Below the pieces are notes generated by a model. It saw only the letters and a program-made list of their open reading frames with translations. It was not told the DNA's origin and did no database searches. Below are positions 1 to 4,912 of a DNA stretch of 6,842 bases, piece by piece (position 1 is the first letter of the stretch; each line of letters begins with the position of its first letter). Both the position numbers and the translations under genes were made by a program. This DNA is from DYRB01 sp041307765. Its GTDB lineage: Bacteria > Pseudomonadota > Gammaproteobacteria > Chromatiales > Chromatiaceae. The stretch covers positions 1 to 6,842 of the forward strand of contig JBFZCW010000276.1 of NCBI GenBank assembly GCA_041307765.1, read 5' to 3'.

Positions 1-110
1 AGATCCTCGATCTCGAACTCCAGGCAGGCACGCAGATCATCGACCTCGAACACCGCCTGGCGTACCCAGTCCACGTACTCGTCCACCGTCTTCGCCCGCC
101 TCAGGCTCAT
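1..110 (-). CDS. Unidentified protein downstream of prmB (N-terminal 36 codons only)
   Basis: The gene reads off the left edge of the window on the minus strand. Its ATG lies at 110-108 and overlaps the prmB stop in an ATGA junction, which is typical of translational coupling within an operon. The visible residues begin MSLRRAKTVDEYVDWVRQAV and continue as a charged, acidic stretch rich in Asp and Glu, apparently amphipathic and helical. There is no signal peptide and no membrane segment. I do not recognise the family and assign no function. Co-translation with a ribosomal-protein methyltransferase does not by itself imply a role in translation. It is called a gene because the frame stays open to the window edge and starts exactly at the prmB stop. 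Confidence 0.6.
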   Translation of the reverse strand, partial: MSLRRAKTVDEYVDWVRQAVFEVDDLRACLEFEIED

Positions 111-1033
111 GGTTGACCCGCCGCCTCCGCAAATGCCTCGTGATAACTGATCAACTGATCCCGGTTGAGCAGGCAGACGCCTTCCCCGCCGCGCTCGAAT
201 TCGAGCCAGAGAAAGGGCAGATCGGGAAACCGCCGCGTCAGCTCCGCGCCGCTGCTGCCGACTTCGACCACCAGGATGCCCTCCGGATTGAGATAATTGG
301 GGGCGTCCCGCAGGATGCGCAATACCAGATCCAGCCCGGATTCCCCCCCCGCCAATCCCAAGGCCGGCTCCTGCCGGTACTCCTCCGGAAGCGACTGAAG
401 CTCCTCGGCCCCGACATAGGGCGGGTTACTGACGATGACGTCGTAGCACCGCCCGTCCAGGGCCGAGAAAAGGTCCGACTCCACGACCCGCACCCGATCC
501 ATCAGACCGTGGTTCTCGATGTTCTTCTCCGCCACCCGCAGGGCCGCGGCAGAGATGTCCGCCAGGTCCACCTCCACGTGGGGGAGATAGACGGCGGCAG
601 CGATGCCGATGCAGCCACTGCCGGTGCACAGGTCGAGGAGCCGCCCCACCCCGTCGGCGTCGATCCAGGGGTCGAAACCGGCCTCGATCAGCTCCGCCAG
701 CGGGGAGCGCGGCACCAAAACATCCTCGTTGACGTAGAACTCCAGTCCTGCGAACCAGGACCTCTGGGTCAGGTAGGCGGCCGGCTTGCGCTCGCGGATG
801 CGCCGCTCCACCAGTTCGGTGACCACGACCCGCTCCCCTGCCGTCAGGCGACAGTCGCGGTAGACCGTCGGCAGGTCGGGTGGCAAGTGGAGGGCGTGCA
901 GGACCAGGTGCAAGGCCTCGTCCAGGGCATTGTCGGTGCCGTGCCCGAAGAAAAGCCCAGCCGCATTGAAACGGCTCGCGCCCCAGCGCACGAAATCCTG
1001 GATGCTGATCAGCCCGTCGGGTTGTTCGGACAT
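107..1033 (-). CDS. prmB: 50S ribosomal protein L3 N(5)-glutamine methyltransferase PrmB
   Basis: This cytosolic SAM-dependent enzyme methylates a glutamine side chain of ribosomal protein L3 during 50S assembly. Residues 1-100 form the N-terminal substrate-recognition region, and SRFNAAGLFFGHGTDNALDE (20-39) closely matches E. coli PrmB (YfcB), which has [20 protein letters not shown]. This separates it from the release-factor methyltransferase PrmC. VLVPRSPL (105-112) is followed by the SAM-binding loop DLCTGSGC (134-141) and the catalytic NPPY signature (203-206) that holds the target glutamine. The C-terminal EYRQEPALGLAGGESGLD and FLWLEFERGGEGV segments are also PrmB-like. At 308 residues it is full length. 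The start is secure because an in-frame TGA lies three codons upstream. A GGGAG stands 11 bases before the ATG, which is rather far for a ribosome binding site. It overlaps the next gene by 4 bases. Confidence 0.96.
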   Translation of the reverse strand: MSEQPDGLISIQDFVRWGASRFNAAGLFFGHGTDNALDEALHLVLHALHLPPDLPTVYRDCRLTAGERVVVTELVERRIRERKPAAYLTQRSWFAGLEFYVNEDVLVPRSPLAELIEAGFDPWIDADGVGRLLDLCTGSGCIGIAAAVYLPHVEVDLADISAAALRVAEKNIENHGLMDRVRVVESDLFSALDGRCYDVIVSNPPYVGAEELQSLPEEYRQEPALGLAGGESGLDLVLRILRDAPNYLNPEGILVVEVGSSGAELTRRFPDLPFLWLEFERGGEGVCLLNRDQLISYHEAFAEAAGQP

Positions 1034-1291
1034 GGGATGTCAGGCTCCCCTGGCAGGTGAAAGGCCGCAACGTCGTCTCCCGCGGCCGCTCTCGCAGCCT
1101 CAGCGGGGAGGGTCGAAGAATAGCACCATCGACGTGGCCGCTTCAGTATCTGGCCGGCGGGCAGCGAGCCGGCACGCCCCGCGTTCTGGTGCAAGAGACG
1201 CCGCCCGCGGCCCGCCAGCGGCGGATACCGCCCGCCTTGCCCAGCAGGTTAGTATCTGCTACTCGAGCCACCCTGGCTCATGTCCTGAACC

Positions 1292-1296
1292 GGAGG
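1292..1296 (+). promoter_or_regulatory. Ribosome binding site of the VgrG-like gene
   Basis: GGAGG lies 5 bases before ATG 1302. It decides the start, because the same frame is open back into the region antisense to prmB and a longer protein would otherwise be predicted. Confidence 0.75.
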
Positions 1297-1301
1297 CCAT
1301 C

Positions 1302-1634
1302 ATGGCGGACGTCACCAACCGTATTCCCGGAAGCCGCACCGAAGTTGTCGATGTGGACGAGACGATTAACATCGGGCGGTCCCGTAGCGCGACGGTCCAG
1401 CGCGACGACCGCGAAACCGTCATAGCGAGCAAGACCTTGTCGGTCGGCCGGAAGTTGACGCTGCAGATCGCCGAAGAGATCGAGATCGTCGTCGGCCAGG
1501 CACGCATCCTCATGAAGAAGGACGGCACCATCCTCATCAGTGGGCGAGACGTGGTGATCGACAGCAGCGGCGCGGTCAACGTCAAGGCCAGCCGCGACGT
1601 AGTGCTCAAGGGCAAGAAGATTCTCGAGAACTAA
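1302..1634 (+). CDS. Stand-alone VgrG-like (Gp5 C-terminal type) beta-helix spike protein
   Basis: The 110-residue protein resembles only the C-terminal beta-helix needle of type VI secretion VgrG proteins and phage T4 gp5. Residues 13-60 carry short alternating-hydrophobic strands broken by Gly, Asp or Arg turns (TEVVDVDETINIGRSRSATV, then TLSVGRKLTLQI). They lead into IEIVVGQARILMKKDGTILI (60-79) and the ending VNVKASRDVVLKGKKILEN, which matches the usual VgrG tail (V-x-L-K-K-D-G-T-I, then a K-G-x-K-I-x-x-N end). The gp27-like and OB-fold parts of VgrG (normally about 500 residues) are absent. The reading frame is open further upstream, but ATG 1302 is chosen because GGAGG at 1292-1296 precedes it by 5 bases and the upstream frame only mirrors prmB. 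There is no signal peptide. It could be a true orphan spike component or a relic of a VgrG gene. Its clean start and ribosome binding site favour a working gene. Family resemblance is fairly sure; function is inferred. Confidence 0.78.
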   Translation: MADVTNRIPGSRTEVVDVDETINIGRSRSATVQRDDRETVIASKTLSVGRKLTLQIAEEIEIVVGQARILMKKDGTILISGRDVVIDSSGAVNVKASRDVVLKGKKILEN

Positions 1635-1735
1635 TGAGCAAGGGCGTCATCGTGCTCCCCTGCTCCGATGAGAGTGGAGCTAGCCTCAGCGCCGACCAAG
1701 ATTCAAGGGTAGAACAGGCGAGGTCGTCAGCGTAG
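1634..1735 (+). CDS. 33-residue reading frame coupled to the VgrG-like gene (possible gene stump)
   Basis: The ATG at 1634-1636 shares one base with the TAA stop of the spike gene (TAATG), the arrangement of re-initiating, coupled genes. The frame encodes MSKGVIVLPCSDESGASLSA plus 13 more residues, then TAG. The opening (M-S-K-G-V-I-V-L) is reminiscent of the first strand of PAAR-type spike-tip proteins, which often follow VgrG. However, the Gly-Asp and His-Gly residues that normally come next are missing, so this link is speculative. It may be a genuine micro-protein, the truncated start of a lost downstream partner, or chance. I saw no credible continuation in the other plus frames up to 1906. 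Confidence 0.3.
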   Translation: MSKGVIVLPCSDESGASLSADQDSRVEQARSSA

Positions 1736-1862
1736 CAACTCAGGTCGCGCGAGAGCGTTGCCATCGCTGGCCTTGGTTTTCGGCACCCTATCCGGAATGA
1801 CGGAACGACAGAGTACCCGAATACCGCTCGGATGGCGTTGCGATGTGACCGCGGAACGGATT

Positions 1863-1894
1863 CGGTGGGGGCCCCAATCAGGGGGCACCCACCG
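1863..1894 (-). terminator. Strong hairpin just downstream of the DUF302 gene
   Basis: CGGTGGG (1863-1869) pairs perfectly with CCCACCG (1888-1894). Inside it, after one G/A mismatch, GCCCC (1871-1875) pairs with GGGGC (1882-1886) around a 6-base loop. The structure begins 13 bases beyond the DUF302 stop codon (1907-1909), where a terminator or an mRNA 3'-end stabiliser would sit. No clear T-run follows on either strand, so it is not a classical intrinsic terminator. It could also serve transcripts arriving from the VgrG-like gene. Confidence 0.5.
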
Positions 1895-1906
1895 TAGGTC
1901 ACCACC

Positions 1907-3244
1907 TCATAACCCCGGCAGCATATCGTATAGCACCTGTTCCGCAGGCGTCAGCGCGTAGCCAAGGCCTTCCGGTGTCAGCGCAAACTCGACGATGGTC
2001 TGGAGGTCCTCCAAGACCAATGGGGGCAGCGCGAGAAACTCCTGCAGTTCCTCGTCGCTGAGATCCTTGAAGGCATCACTGAAAAACGCCGAGAACATGA
2101 AGTGAGGATCGAGGTAGGTGATCATCAGCACCTCGTTGCCACCGGCACCGTCCCAGTTGAGCGCCTTTACCGCAATCTCGCAGGGCAGGGCCGTGGCGTG
2201 TTCCAGCCCCAGACCCATGGCGGCGATGGCGTTGGTCGGCGAGCATGCCTCGATCACCAAATTGCCTGGGATCGGAAGGGGAATCTCCCGAGCGGAGCGC
2301 CAATCGGTCATGTTCAACTGCGCGTCGAGACTCGGATCGTGCACGCCGTCGAGCGAGAGTGTCTCGATGATCTTGGCGGCGACGCTGGTGACGTCGGTGG
2401 CGCTGAAGTCCCCGCCGCCGGCTTTCTGGTAGGTGAAGTGGACGTAGGGAGACCCATAGGGTGTGTCCGCGACCACCCGCGCCACCTGTGACAGCTTGTT
2501 GTACTTGGGTCCAAGGGCCTTCGTCTGCCGCGCGAATTTGATCCCGTTGGTTTTGAGCGCCAGCTCGATGACGGTCCGGATCTCCTCCCCCACCTGGACC
2601 GGGAGCTCCTGGATCGCCGCGGCAAAGTCCTCGTCCTGCATCTGATCGCCGAACAGGACGTCGGTGAAGAACAGGGTGAAGATGGCCTCGGGATTGAGCA
2701 TGTCCACCTTGACGAAACGGTCCTCGGCGTAGATCGCCACCTCACAGGGCAGGGCCGGGGCGTGGATGTGACCATTCACGATGTACGTGGACGGATCACC
2801 GTCGACGACCGGTGCGACGCCAAGCGCCTTCTGCGCAAACAACCGGTTGCACATCTCGACCACATTGACCTTCTTGCGGTTCAAGGGCGACATCGGCAGG
2901 ATCGGATCGATGGTGTAAGGCGTAGGAATACGGAGGATCGCCTCCTCGATAGTGATATCCCCTTCGAGCCCGCCGAGGATCCAGTCAGCGGGAAATTCGG
3001 TCGGCGGCAGCGTATCGTTCACGGTTGCCACATAGGTCGCAATGGCGGTCGCGACCTCCTTGGCAACCAAGTCTGCCTCCACCGGGGCGCGAATCGGACC
3101 GATGAGGGCCACCCGTGAGAAGGGTGTGAGTAAGAATGCACGCTCCGCGCTCTTTCCAGGGGCGCTCAGGGCGGTGCCGCTGCACAGTAAAGCCAGACCG
3201 ACCAGCAGACTGGCGAACCCCGCGAGCCTAGGGTATGTGTTCAT
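1907..3244 (-). CDS. Exported protein with two DUF302-like domains
   Basis: The 445-residue precursor starts with a Sec-type signal peptide: Arg6, a hydrophobic core at about 8-22, then a likely cleavage site near 27-28 in TALSAPG. Cys21 is not in a good lipobox, so a soluble periplasmic protein is more likely than a lipoprotein. The mature part holds two related halves. Half one has EMCNRLFAQKAL (130-141) and LPCEVAIY (165-172), then NPEAIFTLFFTDV and VGEEIRTVIELAL. Half two has EACSPTNAIAAM (332-343) and LPCEIAVK (353-360), then DPHFMFSAFFSDA and VLEDLQTIVEFAL. The Cys followed by a second Cys in an L-P-C-x-[IV]-x-[VI] strand, with a downstream Pro, is the DUF302 pattern; DUF302 has no settled biochemical role. 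The start is supported by GGAGG 5 bases upstream. The gene stands alone, with a hairpin after it. What it binds or does is unknown. Confidence 0.85.
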   Translation of the reverse strand: MNTYPRLAGFASLLVGLALLCSGTALSAPGKSAERAFLLTPFSRVALIGPIRAPVEADLVAKEVATAIATYVATVNDTLPPTEFPADWILGGLEGDITIEEAILRIPTPYTIDPILPMSPLNRKKVNVVEMCNRLFAQKALGVAPVVDGDPSTYIVNGHIHAPALPCEVAIYAEDRFVKVDMLNPEAIFTLFFTDVLFGDQMQDEDFAAAIQELPVQVGEEIRTVIELALKTNGIKFARQTKALGPKYNKLSQVARVVADTPYGSPYVHFTYQKAGGGDFSATDVTSVAAKIIETLSLDGVHDPSLDAQLNMTDWRSAREIPLPIPGNLVIEACSPTNAIAAMGLGLEHATALPCEIAVKALNWDGAGGNEVLMITYLDPHFMFSAFFSDAFKDLSDEELQEFLALPPLVLEDLQTIVEFALTPEGLGYALTPAEQVLYDMLPGL

Positions 3245-3249
3245 GGAAA

Positions 3250-3254
3250 CCTCC
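3250..3254 (-). promoter_or_regulatory. Ribosome binding site of the DUF302 gene
   Basis: On the minus strand GGAGG stands 5 bases before the ATG at 3244. This is close to the ideal spacing and fixes the start that gives the intact signal peptide. Confidence 0.75.
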
Positions 3255-3372
3255 GTCGCAGTGGTCTTTCGTTTTGTGTTTTACTGCTGCCCATTGCTGA
3301 GTGGTCGGGCCTCTTCAAATGCCCATCCCAACTCACAAAAGTCCTCTTATCAAGCTCCATCAGAATTCTCAA

Positions 3373-3384
3373 TGACATTTGTCA
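3373..3384. promoter_or_regulatory. Candidate operator palindrome upstream of the DUF302 gene
   Basis: TGACATTTGTCA is a perfect 5-base inverted repeat with a 2-base centre. It lies about 130 bases upstream of the DUF302 start, in a relatively AT-rich gap that must hold that gene's promoter. A dimeric regulator could bind such a site. No regulator is encoded nearby, I could not place convincing -35 and -10 boxes, and a 12-base palindrome can arise by chance. Confidence 0.25.
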
Positions 3385-3447
3385 GGGCGATTAGCTCTGT
3401 AACTCAGCCAGCAGGGTCACGGTTTGAGCCTGCACCGGGGGCACACT

Positions 3448-3471
3448 GCTCTGCGAGTCCACCCGCAGAGC
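3448..3471 (+). repeat. Perfect hairpin in front of the transposase fragment
   Basis: GCTCTGCG (3448-3455) pairs with CGCAGAGC (3464-3471) around an 8-base loop, ending 7 bases before the transposase ATG. In RNA it would lie over the weak ribosome binding region and could restrain translation, as some insertion sequences do. It could instead belong to the element's left end. Neither role is shown by the sequence. Confidence 0.45.
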
Positions 3472-3881
3472 GCGAGTAATGCCCCAGAACCGCATCCAGT
3501 TCCAACACGGCATGTCCTTGAGCGAGTTCATCGACACCTTTGGCACCGAGGCCAAGTGCGAGGCGGCGTTGGAGCGCGCCCGCTGGCCAACCGGCTTCGT
3601 CTGCCCCGCGTGCGGCGGGCACGAGCATTCCCGCTTTCTCGCCGACGGGCGGCGCTATTGGCAGTGTGCACACTGCCGGACGCCGTCGAGCGTGCGTTCC
3701 GGGACCCTGTTTCATGCCTCCAAGCTGCCGCTGACCCAGTGGTTCCAGGCGATCTACCTGGTCACGCAGAACAAGAACAACATCTCTGCCTTGTCGCTCA
3801 AACGCCATCTCGGCGTGGCCTATGCCACGGCCTGGCGGGTCAAGCACAAGCTCTTGGAAGCCATGGCCCAACGCGAGTCCG

Positions 3882-3901
3882 CGCGCCTTCCGCGAGGCGC
3901 G
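3882..3901. repeat. GC-rich hairpin at the transposase break point
   Basis: CGCGCCT (3882-3888) pairs perfectly with AGGCGCG (3895-3901) around a 6-base loop. It sits at the point where transposase homology ends and directly abuts the first 22-base repeat. A short GC-rich hairpin beside a conserved flank resembles REP-type elements. The second repeat copy is not preceded by the same hairpin. Confidence 0.45.
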
Positions 3902-3923
3902 GGGTCAGGTCTTGACTTGTGCC
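3902..3923 (+). repeat. 22-base direct repeat, copy 1
   Basis: The copy begins GGGTCAGGTCTTGACTT and ends GTGCC. It matches copy 2 at 4025-4046 at 21 of 22 positions (G instead of T at position 19). Its core GTCAGGTCTTGAC is itself an imperfect palindrome. Confidence 0.85.
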
Positions 3924-3937
3924 TCCCAGCCCCGAGG

Positions 3938-3975
3938 CGAGGGCCGCGATCAGAGACGCGGTGCAGCAGCCCTCG
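3938..3975. repeat. Compound hairpin between the two direct repeats
   Basis: CGAGGGC (3938-3944) pairs with GCCCTCG (3969-3975). Stacked inside, CGCG (3945-3948) pairs with CGCG (3957-3960) around ATCAGAGA, leaving an 8-base bulge on the 3' side. Together with the direct repeats this makes the 101-base spacer strongly structured. The pairing is seen directly; any role is unknown. Confidence 0.4.
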
Positions 3976-4024
3976 GTTCGCTCATCTCCGGCAGGTCGCG
4001 TGGATGTTTGGCAGTGCAGCGGCC

Positions 4025-4046
4025 GGGTCAGGTCTTGACTTTTGCC
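4025..4046 (+). repeat. 22-base direct repeat, copy 2
   Basis: Same orientation as copy 1 and 123 bases further on, ending TTTGCC and followed by a C-run. The two copies bracket a 101-base structured spacer. Confidence 0.85.
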
Positions 4047-4074
4047 CCCCCCTTACCCGCCTCGCACATGTCCT

Positions 4075-4090
4075 GGGTTTAGGTCTTGCA
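4075..4090 (+). repeat. Degenerate third copy of the direct repeat
   Basis: GGGTTTAGGTCTTGCA shares GGGT and the AGGTCTTG core with the two full copies and has the same orientation, 50 bases after copy 2. It then diverges. It is probably a decayed member of the same family, though the match is short. Confidence 0.4.
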
Positions 4091-4348
4091 ATCAAGCACT
4101 AGCGCAAGGCCCGTACCACCGCACCCCGCTCGGACCAAAGCGAGACTGAAAGCACGCGCCCCTAACCCACCCCGGATTCCGCTCACGCCTCATCCGCGAT
4201 GCGGTTTGGAGACTTTCGCTCCGCTGGACAACGTCAGGAAAGCCACTCCCAGCCCTGGCGGACTGTAGCGCTGCAGTCAGACAGGGCAAGGGACTGGGCT
4301 CGCCCACGTCATCGCCAGCCCCAGCACGGCGCCCAGCCTATCCCGGCC

Positions 4349-4909
4349 CTATTTCCCCGACGCGCCGGCAGGCCCCGCCTTCGCAAAGAACAGGGTCACA
4401 GATCCAATCTCCAGCCCCCACTTTGTGATCTTGGCCCGGTTGATCATGACCCCGCCAGGTTGTAGGAACATCCAGTCGTCGAAGATTACCCGCCAGGTGG
4501 AGCCGCCCACCGGGAGGTCCATCGTGTAGGCCCAGTTGAGCGCATTGCCGGCAGCGCGTCCGCGGGCCTCGCCGACCACGTCCGCGGCCTGACCCACATA
4601 GCCGCCTGGGCCGTCACGGCGGATGGTCCAGACGCGCTGGGCCAATTCCCCGTCGTCGTAGCGGAAGCCCTCGTCCAGGGTCAGGGTGCCGTCGGCGACC
4701 GTGCCCTGGATGTCCACCTGGAATTGGCGGCGGACCTTGCCGAAGCGGTCCTCGAACAGGCCCCAGGCCTGGGTCTGGCCCTGGAAGTACTCGAAAAGAT
4801 CGAGCTTGGGGGTGCGGTCCTTGAAGTCATTGGGGGTCATGGTCTCGCATCCGGTTAGAAACAGCAGGGCAAGGGGCAGGGCCAGGAGCAGGCGTCGGGT
4901 GTTGGGCAT
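4349..4909 (-). CDS. DUF3833 family lipoprotein
   Basis: The 186-residue precursor has a lipoprotein signal: Arg5 and Arg6, a hydrophobic run at 7-19, and the lipobox LTGC with Cys21 as the lipidated residue. Glu at +2 rather than Asp gives no sign of inner-membrane retention, so an outer-membrane location is plausible. The mature part follows the DUF3833 pattern: LFEYFQGQTQAWGLFEDRFG (38-57), RRQFQVDIQG, the FRYDDGE segment (82-88), AADVVGEARGRAAGNALNW, then FDDWMFLQPGGVMINRAKIT (143-162) and a beta-rich end. The length is normal. It starts 3 bases after the MFS stop, without a strong ribosome binding site of its own, so translation is probably coupled. DUF3833 genes occur near Cfa-like methyltransferases, as here, and the biochemical function is unknown. 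The context suggests handling or sensing of modified lipids in the envelope, which is inference. Confidence 0.88.
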   Translation of the reverse strand: MPNTRRLLLALPLALLFLTGCETMTPNDFKDRTPKLDLFEYFQGQTQAWGLFEDRFGKVRRQFQVDIQGTVADGTLTLDEGFRYDDGELAQRVWTIRRDGPGGYVGQAADVVGEARGRAAGNALNWAYTMDLPVGGSTWRVIFDDWMFLQPGGVMINRAKITKWGLEIGSVTLFFAKAGPAGASGK

Positions 4910-4912
4910 GGT

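Larger units (their letters stand above)
3479..4102 (+). pseudogene. IS1595-family transposase, truncated after the DNA-binding region
   Basis: Residues 1 to about 133 (3479 to about 3880) match the N-terminus of IS1595/ISXO2-like transposases. They comprise NRIQFQHGMSLSEFIDTFGT, a zinc ribbon with Cys42/Cys45 and Cys63/Cys66 (VCPAC and WQCAHC), SGTLFHASKLPLTQWF, and the helix-turn-helix-like stretch KRHLGVAYATAWRVKHKLLE. Family members run to roughly 300 residues and continue into a DDE nuclease domain that begins with a V-x-[VI]-D-[DE] strand; none of that is present. Homology stops at AQRE, exactly where a GC-rich hairpin and the 22-base repeats begin. The frame then runs on by chance to TAG at 4100-4102, translating the repeats as GSGLDLC and GSGLDFC. 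The protein cannot be catalytically active. No target duplication or matching inverted end was identified, so the element's borders are unknown. Confidence 0.85.
3881..4348. other. Gene-free stretch of repeats and debris
   Basis: No credible gene was found in this stretch on either strand. The left part holds the hairpins and repeats listed separately. From 4103 to 4348 there is only an 18-base near-palindrome (GACTGTAGCGCTGCAGTC, 4261-4278) with one imperfect base pair, and nothing else I can name. The DUF3833 operon ends at 4349. I saw no hairpin with a T-run that would make a clear intrinsic terminator for it. The stretch looks like a site of repeated insertion and decay. Confidence 0.6.

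Noticed and set aside
113..1060. Long plus-strand open frame opposite prmB
   Set aside because: It is antisense to a clearly conserved gene and its translation is biased Pro/Gln/Arg sequence of no recognisable family; long shadow frames are expected at this GC content.
930..1301. Longer N-terminus for the VgrG-like protein
   Set aside because: The extra residues mirror prmB and a non-coding gap, while ATG 1302 has a good ribosome binding site and starts where family resemblance starts.
1606..1905. 99-codon minus-strand frame between the spike and DUF302 genes
   Set aside because: No family resemblance and no good ribosome binding site were seen, and it partly overlaps the spike gene end in antisense.
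3414..3433. Possible fourth copy of the 22-base repeat left of the transposase
   Set aside because: GGGTCACGGTTTGAGCCTGC matches only with an insertion and a deletion, which is too weak to separate from chance.
3902..4046. CRISPR array suggested by repeats around a spacer
   Set aside because: Only two full copies occur, the spacer is 101 bases and self-structured, and there is no cas gene.
4261..4278. 18-base near-palindrome as an operator or terminator
   Set aside because: There is one imperfect pair, no T-run, and no nearby gene start that it would obviously control.
4295..4306. TGGGCTCGCCCA palindrome as terminator of the right-hand operon
   Set aside because: The loop is too small for a good hairpin and no T-run follows on the minus strand.
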